Assembly (NCBI GenBank): GCA_947442105.1
Contig: CANEVH010000001.1
Location: 96,272-160,271 of the forward strand
Source: Comamonadaceae bacterium
Lineage (GTDB): Bacteria > Pseudomonadota > Gammaproteobacteria > Burkholderiales > Burkholderiaceae_C
Direction: 5' to 3'
Length of the DNA: 64,000 bases
Shown here: positions 45,785-56,412 of the stretch, in pieces
Position numbering within the stretch: the first letter of the stretch is position 1
Layout of the letters: each line of letters begins with the position of its first letter
The notes under the pieces: generated by a model
What the model was told of the DNA's origin: nothing
Database searches by the model: none
Seen by the model: only the letters and a program-made list of their open reading frames with translations
Made by a program: the position numbers and the translations under genes

Positions 45785-46309
45785 ATGCGTCCCGGTCAGC
45801 GCTTGCTGATGCCGGTCAACCCCGGCTTTGTGTGGCTTACCTTGGTGCTTGCGCTCTTGGCCAATATGTTGACCAACACCGTGCTGTGGGGCCGGGCCGC
45901 CTGGGCGCCCGACCTGCTGTCCGTCGTGCTGGTGTTTTGGACGGTGCACCAAACCCGCCGTGTGGGCATGAGCGCGGCCTTTGTGGCCGGGCTGCTGATG
46001 GACGTGCACCAAGGCGGCTTGTTGGGCCAGCACGCGCTGGCCTACACCACGCTGAGCTACCTGGCGATCATGGTGCACCGGCGGCTGCGTTGGTTTTCGG
46101 TGACGGACCAGGCCTTGCAGGTCTTGCCCCTGTTTGCGCTGGCGCACTTGGTGGAGCTGCTGGTCAATTTGCTCATGGGCGGCGGCTTTGCCGGTTGGTG
46201 GATGGTGCTGGCCCCTGTGGCGGAGGCAGCGCTGTGGCCTGCGGTCAGCCTGCTTTTGCTCGCTCCGCAACGCCGTGCCCCGGACCCGGACCAAAACCGC
46301 CCGCTCTAA
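45785..46309 (+). CDS. mreD: rod shape-determining protein MreD
   Basis: 174 residues from ATG 45785; a GTG at 45779 overlapping the mreC stop (GTGA) is possible. It is hydrophobic with about five membrane segments (FVWLTLVLALLANMLTNTVL, LLSVVLVFWTVHQTRRVGM, FALAHLVELLVNLLMGGGFA) and the MreD motif FVAGLLMDVHQGGLLGQHAL. It completes the MreBCD complex. Confidence 0.93.
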   Translation: MRPGQRLLMPVNPGFVWLTLVLALLANMLTNTVLWGRAAWAPDLLSVVLVFWTVHQTRRVGMSAAFVAGLLMDVHQGGLLGQHALAYTTLSYLAIMVHRRLRWFSVTDQALQVLPLFALAHLVELLVNLLMGGGFAGWWMVLAPVAEAALWPAVSLLLLAPQRRAPDPDQNRPL

Positions 46310-46336
46310 GGCGCGCGCCGCCCCCGCCCACGTACT

Positions 46337-48292
46337 ATGGAACTGCGCAACGTTGAAGCCGACCTGGCCCGGTTTCGCACCCGCGTGTTGGTGTTCACCG
46401 TGCTGCTGCTGGCGTGCTTCTTTTTGTTGCTGTGCCGCCTGGTCTACCTGCAAGTCTGGCGCCACGACGATTTGCGCGCCCAGGCCGAGAGCAACCGCAC
46501 GTCCATCGTGCCCATCGTGCCCAACCGGGGCTTGATTGAGGACCGTAATGGCATTGTGCTGGCCAGCAACTATTCGGCCTATACGCTGGAGATCACACCT
46601 TCCAAGACGCTGGCGCTGGACACCACCATCGATGGGCTTGCCGAGCTGGTAGACATCACGGTGCGCGACCGCCGGCGCTTCAAAAAGCTGCTCGAAGAGT
46701 CCAAAAGCTTTGAGTCGCTGCCCATTCGCAACCGCCTGACCGACGCCGAGGTGGCGCGCTTTGCGGCGCAGCGCTTTCGTTTTCCGGGCGTGGAGATCAA
46801 GGCGCGGCTGTTTCGCAACTACCCTTATGGCGAACTCGCTAGCCACGTGATTGGCTACATTGGGCGAATCAACACCAGCGAAAAAGAAAAGATCGAAAGC
46901 GACGAGGACCAGGCCAATTACCGGGGCACCGAGTACATCGGCAAGCTGGGCGTGGAGCAAAGCTTTGAGCGCCAGCTCCACGGTATTACCGGGGTCGAGC
47001 ACATTGAAACCTCGGCCGGCGGGCGCGCCATGCGCCGCCTCTCCAGCAGCGCGGCCACGCCGGGTGACACGGTGGCGCTGTCCATCGACATCAAGCTGCA
47101 GTACCTGGTGGAGCAAATGTTTGGCGAGCGCCGGGGTGCGCTGGTGGCGCTGGACCCCAAGACCGGCGAGGTGCTGGCCTTTGTCAGCAAACCCACTTTT
47201 GACTCCAACCTGTTTGTCGAGGGCATTGACCAAGAAAACTGGCAAATGCTCAACGAGTCGCCCGACCGACCGCTGCTCAACCGCGCTTTGCGCGGCACCT
47301 ACCCACCGGGCTCGACCTACAAGCCCTTTATGGCCCTGGCCGCGCTGGAGACCGGCACACGCAGCGCCACGGCCTTGATCAACGACCCTGGCTTTTACAT
47401 GTTTGGCGGCCACCGCTTTGGCAGCCCAGAGAACGAGCGCGGCGGCACCATGGACATGCGCCGCGCCATTGTGGAGTCCAGCAACGCCTACTTCTATTCG
47501 CTGGCCAACGAGCTGGGCGTGGACACCATGCACGACTTTATGAAGCCGCTGGGTTTGGGCCAGATTACGGGCATTGACGTGCTCGGTGAGGTGCGCGGCG
47601 TACTACCCAGCCAGGCCTGGAAGCGCAACTACTACAAGCGCCCAGAACAGCAAAAGTGGTACGCCGGGGAGACCATCTCTCTGGGCATAGGCCAAGGCTA
47701 CAACAGCTTCACCATGCTGCAGTTGGCCCAGGCCACCGCCACCCTGGCCAACCAGGGCATCCAGCACCGCCCGCGCCTGGTCACCGCCACCCAAGACGCC
47801 AGCACCCATGCGCGCACGCCCGTGGCCACGGAGGCGCCGCGCAATCTGCAACTCAAAGCCGAAAACATCGCCGTCATCGTGCAAGCCATGGTCGGAGTGA
47901 CCCAGGAGGGCACATCAGCGCGGGTGTTCGCCGGGGCACCGTACTTGAGCGGCGGCAAAACCGGCACCGCGCAGGCGGTGAGCTTGGGCAAAAACGAAAA
48001 GTACAACGCCGCGCGCATGGAAGAGCGCCAGCGCGACCATTCGCTCTACATCGCATTCGCTCCAGCGCAAGACCCGCAAATTGCGCTGGCGGTGATTGTG
48101 GAAAACGCCGGTTTTGGCGCCGCCGCCGCCGCGCCGATTGCGCGCCGGGTGTTTGACTACTGGTTGCAGCAGCAGTACCCCAGCGAAGAAGACCTGGCCG
48201 CCGTAAAAAAAGGCCAAGGCGCCGCACCTATAGGCACGCCACGCAAAGTGGCAGACATGCCGTGGCCGCCAGCGGGCTTGGCCAGACCCTAA
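46337..48292 (+). CDS. mrdA: penicillin-binding protein 2, transpeptidase
   Basis: 651 residues. An N-terminal membrane anchor (VLVFTVLLLACFFLLLCRLV) is followed by the PBP dimer domain (NRGLIEDRNGIVLASNY) and the transpeptidase: S326-T-Y-K (PPGSTYKP), SSN in IVESSNAYFYS and K541-T-G (GGKTGTAQ). It cross-links peptidoglycan during elongation. rodA, its usual partner, is not next; a leftward TSUP gene follows instead, so rodA must lie elsewhere. Confidence 0.96.
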   Translation: MELRNVEADLARFRTRVLVFTVLLLACFFLLLCRLVYLQVWRHDDLRAQAESNRTSIVPIVPNRGLIEDRNGIVLASNYSAYTLEITPSKTLALDTTIDGLAELVDITVRDRRRFKKLLEESKSFESLPIRNRLTDAEVARFAAQRFRFPGVEIKARLFRNYPYGELASHVIGYIGRINTSEKEKIESDEDQANYRGTEYIGKLGVEQSFERQLHGITGVEHIETSAGGRAMRRLSSSAATPGDTVALSIDIKLQYLVEQMFGERRGALVALDPKTGEVLAFVSKPTFDSNLFVEGIDQENWQMLNESPDRPLLNRALRGTYPPGSTYKPFMALAALETGTRSATALINDPGFYMFGGHRFGSPENERGGTMDMRRAIVESSNAYFYSLANELGVDTMHDFMKPLGLGQITGIDVLGEVRGVLPSQAWKRNYYKRPEQQKWYAGETISLGIGQGYNSFTMLQLAQATATLANQGIQHRPRLVTATQDASTHARTPVATEAPRNLQLKAENIAVIVQAMVGVTQEGTSARVFAGAPYLSGGKTGTAQAVSLGKNEKYNAARMEERQRDHSLYIAFAPAQDPQIALAVIVENAGFGAAAAAPIARRVFDYWLQQQYPSEEDLAAVKKGQGAAPIGTPRKVADMPWPPAGLARP

Positions 48293-48314
48293 GATGCTGC
48301 GCTGGCGCCTCGCC

Positions 48315-49073
48315 TCAGCGCAAAAACGCGTCCCAGCCGGTCTTGAGAATCAGCGCACTCACCACCACCAAAAAGCCAATGCGCACAAAGCCCGCGCCGT
48401 GCTTGAGCGACAGGTGCGTGCCCGCCAGGCTGCCTGCGATATTGGCCACCGCCATGGCCAGTACAAAGTGCCACCACACGTGCCCGGTGAGCGCAAACAG
48501 CCCCAAGGCAGCCAGGTTGCTGGCAGTGTTGAGCAGTTTGGCGCTGGCCGAGGCGTTCAAAAAGTCGTAACCGGCCACCCGCACCAGCAAGAACACAAAA
48601 AAGCTGCCGGTACCGGGGCCAAAAAACCCGTCATAAAAACCAATGACCGCGCCAATGCCGCACAGCACCGCGATTTCGGCGCGACCGGCAAAGCGCGGTG
48701 CGTGGCTGCGCCCCAGGTCTTTTTTGGCCAGGGTGTAGATGAGCAAAAGCAGCAGCAACACCGGTAAGGCCTTGCGCAGGTAGTGGGGGCTGACTTGCGT
48801 CACCAGCCAAGCACCGGCCAAAGAGGCGGCCAGTGCCGCCACCGCGGCGGGCGCCAGGGCGGCCCAGGGCAGCGTCACCTTGCGGCTGTACTGCCAGGTG
48901 GCCATGGCCGTGCCCCAGACGGACGCCCCCTTGTTGGTGCCAAACAGGGTGGCGGGCGCGGCGTTGGGGAAGGTGGCAAACAGCGCGGGCATCAAGACCA
49001 GCCCGCCGCCGCCAACGATGGCGTCTACAAAACCGGCCAACAGCGAGGCCAGCGTGACAACAAGAAGATCCAT
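48315..49073 (-). CDS. TSUP (TauE/SafE) family anion transporter
   Basis: 252 residues with about eight membrane segments and the TSUP marks FVDAIVGGGGLVLMPALFAT, GFYDGFFGPGTGSFFVFLLV and FVRIGFLVVVSALILKTGWD. The family exports sulfite or related organosulfonates; the substrate here is unknown. It is convergent with mrdA and 22 bases from it. Confidence 0.87.
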   Translation of the reverse strand: MDLLVVTLASLLAGFVDAIVGGGGLVLMPALFATFPNAAPATLFGTNKGASVWGTAMATWQYSRKVTLPWAALAPAAVAALAASLAGAWLVTQVSPHYLRKALPVLLLLLLIYTLAKKDLGRSHAPRFAGRAEIAVLCGIGAVIGFYDGFFGPGTGSFFVFLLVRVAGYDFLNASASAKLLNTASNLAALGLFALTGHVWWHFVLAMAVANIAGSLAGTHLSLKHGAGFVRIGFLVVVSALILKTGWDAFLR

Positions 49074-49098
49074 GGGCGCGCGTGCCGTTCCAAAAATA

Positions 49099-49130
49099 AA
49101 AAAGCACCGGGATTCCCAGTGCTTTTTACC
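49099..49130 (-). terminator. rho-independent terminator upstream of the TSUP gene
   Basis: AAAAAGCAC (49099-49107) pairs with GTGCTTTTT (49119-49127), with an inner GGG/CCC pair. On the minus strand the stem is followed by TTTTTTATTTTT, so it best ends leftward transcripts coming from the GMC oxidoreductase gene. Confidence 0.75.
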
Positions 49131-49149
49131 CTTTTAACAAAGGTGTGAG

Positions 49150-49338
49150 TCATTGCGATGCAATGCTTATTATCTCCTCGGCATCGACTTTCGCTCCGGG
49201 CGGTCCCTTCGCTTTTCGCAGTTGCGTACCTCGTGGGCAGGCCTGTAAATGTACGGTAAAGCACTGCGCGCCAGCATCCGTGCTTACCCTGCCCGAAACT
49301 GCACGGAGGCTTACGTTTGCGCGTCTTCCACAATCCAC
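49150..49338 (-). CDS. possible small protein or leader, weakly supported
   Basis: A 62-codon frame from GTG 49338 overlaps the end of the GMC gene and finishes at TGA 49150, 20 nt before the terminator. The tail reads CPRGTQLRKAKGPPGAKVDA, EEIISIASQ, which looks protein-like. No good ribosome site was seen and no family is recognised. It may instead be a 3' UTR. Confidence 0.25.
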   Translation of the reverse strand: MDCGRRANVSLRAVSGRVSTDAGAQCFTVHLQACPRGTQLRKAKGPPGAKVDAEEIISIASQ

Positions 49339-51017
49339 TGCGCCGCTTTTTCCGCAATCATCAGCGTGGGCGAATTGGTGTTGCCGCTGGTGATCAAGGG
49401 CATCACGCCCGCATCCACCACGCGCAGGCCGGCCACGCCAAACACCCGCAGGCGCGCGTCCACCACCGCCATTGGGTTGTCCGCTTTGCCCATTTGCGTG
49501 GTGCCCACCGGGTGGAAGATGGTGCTGGCAATGTCGCCGGCCAAGCGCGCCAGTTCATCGTCGCTTTGGAACTGCACGCCGGGTTTGTGTTCCTGCGGGC
49601 TGTAGGGCGCCAGCGCACTTTGCGCCAGGATGCGCCGGGTCACGCGCAGCGAGTCGGCAGCCACTTTGCGGTCGGCCTCGGTGCTGAGGTAGTTGGGCGC
49701 AATGGCCGGTGCGTCCTGGAAATGGGGCGACTTGATGTGCACCGTGCCCCGGCTGGTCGGGTTGAGGTTGCAGACGCTGGCGGTGATGGCGTCAAAGCCG
49801 TGCAGCGGCGAGCCAAAGGCGTCCAAGCTCAGCGGCTGCACGTGGTATTCCAGGTTGGGGTAGGGCTGGGCCGGGTCGCTGCGGGTAAAGGCGCCCAACT
49901 GGCTGGGCGACATGCTCATGGGGCCGCTGCGCTTGAAGGCGTATTCCAGGCCAATGCGCGCCTTGCCCCACAGGCTGCTGGCCAGGGTGTTGAGCGTGGG
50001 CGTGTTTTGGACCTTGAACACCGCGCGGATTTGCAAGTGGTCTTGCAGATTGGCGCCCACGCCGGGCAGGTCTTTGACTACCGCCACGCCCTTGTCTTGC
50101 AGCAATTCGGCGGGCCCCAGGCCTGAGAGTTGCAAAAGCTGCGGCGTGGCTACGGCGCCCGCGCTCAAAATCACTTCCCGGCGCGCCGTAGCCGTCACCA
50201 TTTCGTGGCCGTTCCACACCTGCACGCCGGTGCAGCGCAGCGGCTCGGCGCCGGTGCCGCCTTCTAGAACGAGCTTGGACGCATGGGCGCTGGTCCACAG
50301 CTCAAAGTTGGGTCGGCCGTAGCAGGTGGGGCGCAAAAAGGCCTTGGCGGTGTTCCAGCGCCAGCCGTTTTTTTGGTTGACTTCAAAGTAGCCCACGCCC
50401 TCGTTGTCGCCGGTGTTGAAGTCCTCGGTGGCGGGAATACCCGATTGCACGGCGGCTTGGGCAAAGGCCTCGAGCACGTCCCAGCGCAGGCGCTGTTTGT
50501 CCACGCGCCATTCGCCCCCGGCGTTGCGGTGGCGCAGCACCTGGCGGTAGGCGGTGCTGGCGTCTTGCATCAGCTCGGGTGCGGTGCCGCGCGCGCCGTG
50601 CAGGGCGCTGGCGCCCTTGTGGTGGTCTTCGTGCAGTTTGAAGTAGGGCAGGCTGCTTTTCCAGCTCCAGCTCTCGTCGCCCAGCAGCTGCGCCCAGCCG
50701 TCGTAGTCGCGCGCCTGGCCGCGCATATAAATCATGCCGTTGATGCTGCTGCAGCCGCCCAGCGTCTTGCCACGCGGGTACATCAAGCTGCGGCCGTTCA
50801 GCCCGGCTTCGGCCTCGGTTTTGAACAGCCAGTCGGTGCGCGGGTTGCCAATGCAATACAGGTAGCCCACCGGGATGTGGATCCAGTGGTAGTCGTCGCG
50901 CCGCCCGGCCTCGATCAGCAGCACGCGCTTGGAGGCGTCGGCGCTCAGGCGGTTGGCCAGCAGGCAGCCGGCGGTGCCTGCGCCTACGATGATGTAGTCA
51001 AAAGTGGTGTCGCTCAT
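49311..51017 (-). CDS. GMC family oxidoreductase (choline/alcohol dehydrogenase-like)
   Basis: 568 residues. FAD-binding GAGTAGCLLANRLS near the N-terminus, the GMC signature YPRGKTLGGCSSINGMIYMR, a second signature GAVATPQLLQLSGLGPAELL, and the active-site His in STIFHPVGTTQMG with Asn in GNTNSPTLMIAE. These flavoenzymes oxidise alcohols; the substrate cannot be told. It overlaps the next gene's end by four bases. Confidence 0.93.
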   Translation of the reverse strand: MSDTTFDYIIVGAGTAGCLLANRLSADASKRVLLIEAGRRDDYHWIHIPVGYLYCIGNPRTDWLFKTEAEAGLNGRSLMYPRGKTLGGCSSINGMIYMRGQARDYDGWAQLLGDESWSWKSSLPYFKLHEDHHKGASALHGARGTAPELMQDASTAYRQVLRHRNAGGEWRVDKQRLRWDVLEAFAQAAVQSGIPATEDFNTGDNEGVGYFEVNQKNGWRWNTAKAFLRPTCYGRPNFELWTSAHASKLVLEGGTGAEPLRCTGVQVWNGHEMVTATARREVILSAGAVATPQLLQLSGLGPAELLQDKGVAVVKDLPGVGANLQDHLQIRAVFKVQNTPTLNTLASSLWGKARIGLEYAFKRSGPMSMSPSQLGAFTRSDPAQPYPNLEYHVQPLSLDAFGSPLHGFDAITASVCNLNPTSRGTVHIKSPHFQDAPAIAPNYLSTEADRKVAADSLRVTRRILAQSALAPYSPQEHKPGVQFQSDDELARLAGDIASTIFHPVGTTQMGKADNPMAVVDARLRVFGVAGLRVVDAGVMPLITSGNTNSPTLMIAEKAAQWIVEDAQT

Positions 51018-52285
51018 AAGATCAGAAAAAAGAGGGCTGCAAGGGCCGTGGGAAGCAAAGCGCCCACCAAAAGGCCGCCCGCGCCAATGGCATTGTCTTC
51101 AAACCCGCTGCGCAACAGCGCAGCACCAGCAGGGTTGGGGGCATTGGCGATGACGGTCAGGCCGCCACCGGCCACCGCACCGGCCACCAGCATGTACTTG
51201 GAGGCGTCCGACAGGCCCTGGGTGAGCGAGCCAAGATAAGTCAGGGCCGCGTTGTCGGTAATGGCGGTGAGTGCCATTGAGCAGAAGAACAGCAGATTGG
51301 GGGACAGATCCGACACCATGGGCTGAAGCCACCAGCGCTGCAATCCCCCCAGCACCACCAGCCCGGCCAGAAAAAAGCCGACCAGCAGCGCCTCTTTCAG
51401 AATGAGCGGGCTCTGAAAGCGCGCATAGGCCTGGGTAAAGCCCAAAAAAAGCAGAAACAAGCCCACAAACAGCACCGGGTGGTGCGACAAGACCACCACA
51501 CCGGCCAAAAACAGCAGATGAATCGCACTGACGATCCACGGAACGCCTGGCGTCTGCGCTGCCGCCGAAGCAACCGGTGCAGCCAGTTGCTTGCGCAAAA
51601 AAAACACCATGGCTGTGGCGTTCACCAGCACCGCCAGCGCCGCCTTCCAACCAAAGGTGCTGGCCATGAAGGCCGTGTCCCATTGCCACACCCCCGCCAC
51701 CATCAGCACCGGCGGCGCGGCATAGGCGGTGAGCGTGCCACCAATAGAAACATTGACGAACAACACGCCCAGGGCCGCGTACTTCAGGCGCTCTGGCGTG
51801 GCTTGGTGAAAAATCTGCGGCCGCAGCATTAGCGCGGCCAGCGTCATGGCGGCCGGCTCGGTGATTAAGGATCCCAACAAGGGCACCGCCGCCAGACCCA
51901 GCCACGCCAGCACCAGCGGCGTGGGCAAAGGCAGTGTGCGCGCCACACGCTCCAACAGTTGGCGCACCGCCTCCAACACCGGCTTGGAGGCCGCCACCAC
52001 CATCACCACAAACACAAACAGCGGCTCGGTGTACTGGCGCGATTCGGCGTAGTTGATCGCCGTTTGACCACCCGCCACCGCGGCCATCACGGCGATGAGC
52101 ACAAAAGCCCAAAAACCAAACACCACCTCCACCTCGCCCAGCAAATGCAGCAGCCCGGCGTGGCGGGGGTGGCGGTGCGCCAGCACTTCGAAAACCTTGG
52201 CGCCAAAGGTGTGGGCCAAAGCAATGCCGAACAAGGCCGCGCCCAAGCCTTGCATTAGCGGTGTGTCAAGCAGATCGCCGGGCAT
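51014..52285 (-). CDS. putative Na+/H+ antiporter
   Basis: 423 residues, about eleven membrane segments. Segments such as GLLHLLGEVEVVFGFWAFVL, GSLITEPAAMTLAALMLRPQ and VNVSIGGTLTAYAAPPVLMV match the putative Na+/H+ antiporter family (pfam07399). It probably exchanges cations at the inner membrane. It overlaps the GMC gene start (ATGA-type), so the two are coupled, with the enoyl-CoA hydratase gene just upstream. Confidence 0.85.
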   Translation of the reverse strand: MPGDLLDTPLMQGLGAALFGIALAHTFGAKVFEVLAHRHPRHAGLLHLLGEVEVVFGFWAFVLIAVMAAVAGGQTAINYAESRQYTEPLFVFVVMVVAASKPVLEAVRQLLERVARTLPLPTPLVLAWLGLAAVPLLGSLITEPAAMTLAALMLRPQIFHQATPERLKYAALGVLFVNVSIGGTLTAYAAPPVLMVAGVWQWDTAFMASTFGWKAALAVLVNATAMVFFLRKQLAAPVASAAAQTPGVPWIVSAIHLLFLAGVVVLSHHPVLFVGLFLLFLGFTQAYARFQSPLILKEALLVGFFLAGLVVLGGLQRWWLQPMVSDLSPNLLFFCSMALTAITDNAALTYLGSLTQGLSDASKYMLVAGAVAGGGLTVIANAPNPAGAALLRSGFEDNAIGAGGLLVGALLPTALAALFFLIL

Positions 52286-52291
52286 CAGGCT

Positions 52292-53083
52292 TTATTTCCC
52301 GGCCCAGACGGGTTTGCGCTTTTCCTGGAAGGCTTTTTGGCCTTCGCGCGCGTCCTCGGTCAGGGTGAACAGGGCGATTTGGCTCTCGGTAAACGCCATC
52401 GACTCCTCAAATGCCATGGCCTCTACCTTCTTCATGGTGTACAAGCCCCGGCGCACGGCGGCGGGGGACTTGTCCAGCAGGCGCGCCAGCAGCCAGGCCA
52501 GTTTGGCGTCCACATCGTCGTCCACGTAATTGACCAGGCCGTATTCCAGCGCCTGCGCGCTGCTAATGGGCTCGCCGGTAATGCACATCTCCACCAGCGT
52601 GCGCCGGGGAATCAGGTGCTGCAAAACGCTGAGCACCTGGGCCGGAAACACGCCCACCTTGACTTCGGGCAGGCCAAACACCGCGTGGCTGCTGGCCACC
52701 GCCAGGTCGCACATCGCCAGCAGGCCCATGCCACCGGCCATGCAGGCACCGTTGATGCGCGCAATCAGCGGCAGGTAGCTGGCCTTGGCCACGCGCAGCA
52801 ACTGCGCCAGGTGGCCGTGCGGCTCGGAATAGTCGGTGGTAAAGGCCTGCGCGTTTTGCAAGTCGGCCCCGGCGCAAAAGGCCTTGCTGCCCGCGCCGGT
52901 TACCACAATCGCGCGCACGCTGCGGTCGCTCTGCGCCTGCGCAATCGCCTGCGCCATGCCCGCAAGCACGCCGTGGCTCATGGCGTTGCGCCGCTCTTCG
53001 CGGGTAATGGTCAGCCACAGCACCGGGCCGCGCAGTTCCACCGCCAGCTCGGGGCTGGAGGCAAAGGCTAGGGGTTCAGACAT
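52292..53083 (-). CDS. enoyl-CoA hydratase/isomerase family protein
   Basis: 263 residues. The crotonase fold is clear: oxyanion-hole segments KAFCAGADLQ and INGACMAGGMGLLAMCDLAV, and a catalytic Glu in FGLPEVKVGVFP. The second catalytic Glu of classical hydratases is replaced (ISSAQALEYG region), so the exact reaction is open. It probably acts in beta-oxidation or a linked CoA pathway. It heads the ech-antiporter-GMC cluster. Confidence 0.9.
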   Translation of the reverse strand: MSEPLAFASSPELAVELRGPVLWLTITREERRNAMSHGVLAGMAQAIAQAQSDRSVRAIVVTGAGSKAFCAGADLQNAQAFTTDYSEPHGHLAQLLRVAKASYLPLIARINGACMAGGMGLLAMCDLAVASSHAVFGLPEVKVGVFPAQVLSVLQHLIPRRTLVEMCITGEPISSAQALEYGLVNYVDDDVDAKLAWLLARLLDKSPAAVRRGLYTMKKVEAMAFEESMAFTESQIALFTLTEDAREGQKAFQEKRKPVWAGK

Positions 53084-53129
53084 GGCACGCTTTCAGCAAA
53101 AAACGGGTTTAACAACAGGGGCGGCAGCC

Positions 53130-53185
53130 TTCAAGAATGAAAGAACTTTCATGTTTGGCGGTGCTGCGCACCTTCATGAAAGTCC
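53130..53185 (-). repeat. dispersed nested inverted repeat, copy 9
   Basis: Minus strand: ACTTTCATGAAGGTGCGCAG, CACCGCCAAA, then CATGAAAGTTCTTTCATTCT. This is the best-conserved copy. The last codons and TGA stop of marC (53174-53176) lie in its left arm (CTT TCA TGA). Confidence 0.75.
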
Positions 53186-53815
53186 GTGGGCCAGCACCGG
53201 AAACAGCTTGGTCAGTCCGTCGGACATCACCTCCACCGCCAGCGCCGCCAAAATCAAGCCCATCAGCCGGGTCATCACGTTGATGCCGGTTTTGCCCAGC
53301 ACGCGGGCAATCGGTTGAGCCAGCGAAAAACACAGGGCCGTGGCCAGCGCCACCACCACACCGTAGCCCACCAGCGTGCCCATTTGCAGCACTGTCTTAG
53401 CCTTGTCGGCGTAAATCACCACTGTGGACATGGTGGCCGGGCCGGTGAGCAGCGGAATCGTCAGGGGCACCACGGCAATGCTGGCGCCCATGGCGGCTTT
53501 TTCCACGCCGTCTTCAAGCTCATGGGTGCTGGTTTTGGCCTCGGCCGGCTGGGCGTTCAGCATATTGAGCGCGCTGGTCAGCAGCAACATGCCACCGCCG
53601 ACCTGAAAACTGGCCAGTGAAATGCCAAAAAATTCCAAAATTTGCAGCCCGAGCAGGGCGCTGATGGCGATCACCACAAAGGCGCTGAAGGCCGACACGC
53701 GGATGGTGTTGCGCCGCTGCGCGGGCGAAAAATTTTGCGTGTAATGGATGAAAAACGGCACGATGGCCAGCGGGTTGACGATGGCCAGCAGGGTAACCAG
53801 CGGTTTGAGGTCCAT
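53174..53815 (-). CDS. MarC family integral membrane protein
   Basis: 213 residues with about six membrane segments and the MarC marks: NPLAIVPFFIHYTQNFSPAQ, FQVGGGMLLLTSALNML, PLTIPLLTGPATMSTVVIYA, LGKTGINVMTRLMGLILAAL. The family is of uncertain transport function. Its last two residues and stop come from a repeat copy, and another copy lies 50 bases upstream of its start. Confidence 0.9.
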   Translation of the reverse strand: MDLKPLVTLLAIVNPLAIVPFFIHYTQNFSPAQRRNTIRVSAFSAFVVIAISALLGLQILEFFGISLASFQVGGGMLLLTSALNMLNAQPAEAKTSTHELEDGVEKAAMGASIAVVPLTIPLLTGPATMSTVVIYADKAKTVLQMGTLVGYGVVVALATALCFSLAQPIARVLGKTGINVMTRLMGLILAALAVEVMSDGLTKLFPVLAHGLS

Positions 53816-53869
53816 GGGGTCTTACAAGGCAGCGAGGATTGGTCATGGTAACCGAGCCCCTAGACGCCC

Positions 53870-53918
53870 ACTTTCATAAAGGTGCACCGCACCTTTATGA
53901 AAGTTCTTTCACCTTAAA
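53870..53918 (+). repeat. dispersed nested inverted repeat, copy 10
   Basis: ACTTTCATAAAGGTGCACCG, CACC, then TTTATGAAAGTTCTTTCACC and TTAAAG. Its right end contains the TAA stop of corA (53914-53916, minus strand). The core is reduced to GGTGCACCGCACC. Confidence 0.7.
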
Positions 53919-55029
53919 GCTGCGTCAGGTAGTGCTTGCGCCAGAAGTAGGCCATCAACACCGCAGCGGTCAGCAGCATGCCGCCCAGGGCCCACCAAAA
54001 ACCATACGCCAGGTGCAGCACGGGCATGAACTCAAAGTTCATGCCAAAGATGCCAGCCATCAGGTTCAGTGGCAAAAAAACCGCCGTCAAGGCGGTGAGC
54101 GTGCGCATGATGTCATTGGTGCGGTGGCTTTGGGCGCTGAAGTGCATTTGGATGGCGATCTCGGCGTTTTGCTCCAGGCGGCGCACATGGCGAATCACGC
54201 GCTCAATGTGCTCCAGCACGTCGCGGCTGCGCACTTGCAGCAGCTCGCGTTCGCGGTGCAGGGCTGCGGTGGGCGGTTCGGGCCAGGTTTTTAGCGCCTC
54301 GATCCAGTCCTGGATGCTGGCGCGCTGCTCCTCGCACACTTCGTCGAGCTGGTGCAAGGTCAGGCGCGCATCCAACAGCGAGGACCAGTTGTTAAAGCGC
54401 GAGCGCGGGTTGAGCAGCACTGCTTGCCAGTGGTCTAGCTGGCGGGTGAGCTCGCGGCGCAAGGCCAGGTAGCCGTCGACCATGTGGTTGACGATGCGAA
54501 GCATCAGGTCCGCCGGACCCGTGGGCAAGTGGGCGCCGACCGCGCGCGCCGTTGCGTTGCCACTTTGGGTGAGCTTGGCGGCATAGCTGTCGCGCACCGC
54601 GCAGCCGCTGGGATGGACGGTTAAGAGCACGCGGTCCAAAATGGCAAACCCGACCGGGCTGGTGTCTATGCGCCGCAAAATGGGCGGCCCGCTGCGTTTG
54701 GCCTTGTGCGCGGGCGCCAGATCCAGCGCATCGGGGTTGGCAGCCGCTTGGCCAGCTGCCAGCCGCCTAAATACCAAAACGTCGTACTCGGAGGTGTAGT
54801 CGTAATGCGAGGGCAGCTGGGCGTTGAGCAAATCGGAGACGTGAAAGTCCAGCAATTGCAGGCCGCACAGCGCTTGCAAGGTGGCTTGCAGCGGCGCCAG
54901 GCAGGCTTCGAACTCGCTGCGCTCACAGGCAATCCAGACAAAGCCCTGCGCGCCCAGGCCGCGCGCTTGCAAACCTTGCAGCGAGTCGCTTTCTTGCACG
55001 CCCTCGCTGTGGATATCAAAAATTCGCAT
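53914..55029 (-). CDS. corA: CorA/ZntB-type divalent cation transporter
   Basis: 371 residues. A soluble N-terminal domain and long helices are followed by two C-terminal membrane segments, with the CorA signature GMN in GIFGMNFEFM between them. The second helix ends in a positive tail (FWRKHYLTQL). It transports Mg2+ or another divalent cation; ZntB-like Zn2+ transport is also possible. Its stop codon lies in a repeat copy. Confidence 0.9.
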   Translation of the reverse strand: MRIFDIHSEGVQESDSLQGLQARGLGAQGFVWIACERSEFEACLAPLQATLQALCGLQLLDFHVSDLLNAQLPSHYDYTSEYDVLVFRRLAAGQAAANPDALDLAPAHKAKRSGPPILRRIDTSPVGFAILDRVLLTVHPSGCAVRDSYAAKLTQSGNATARAVGAHLPTGPADLMLRIVNHMVDGYLALRRELTRQLDHWQAVLLNPRSRFNNWSSLLDARLTLHQLDEVCEEQRASIQDWIEALKTWPEPPTAALHRERELLQVRSRDVLEHIERVIRHVRRLEQNAEIAIQMHFSAQSHRTNDIMRTLTALTAVFLPLNLMAGIFGMNFEFMPVLHLAYGFWWALGGMLLTAAVLMAYFWRKHYLTQL

Positions 55030-55074
55030 CGGCGGGGCTCCTTGGCGCGGTGCTTCACCGGGCCGGGGGTGGGG

Positions 55075-56262
<1,188 letters not shown>

Positions 56263-56361
56263 CAGGTGCTTGGCACCTCCCGCTTTTCCTCCCTGAGCGG
56301 GGCCTTGATGTGTAACAACGAATAGGCTTAACACCCCGGCCCTCGTGCTGGGGTTTTTTTT
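56263..56361 (+). ncRNA. candidate small RNA with a CCTCCC loop
   Basis: About 99 nt after the TATGAT box. It folds as three hairpins: AGGTGC/GCACCT (56264-56278), CCCGCT/AGCGGG (56279-56301) with an 11-base loop TTTCCTCCCTG, and a terminator CCCCGGC/GCTGGGG (56334-56353) followed by eight Ts. The CCTCCC in the loop is complementary to Shine-Dalgarno sequences, as in several C-rich-loop sRNA families; it may relate to the betaproteobacterial toxic sRNA family, which I could not check. No open reading frame of note is present. Confidence 0.72.
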
Positions 56362-56412
56362 GCGTACAGGCCCAGTGGCTTGACGGTTTTTTCCTGGGGC
56401 TACACTTTGACC

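Noticed and set aside
45650..47533. 627-codon leftward frame opposite mreD/mrdA
   Set aside because: Shadow of PBP2; composition unlike real proteins.
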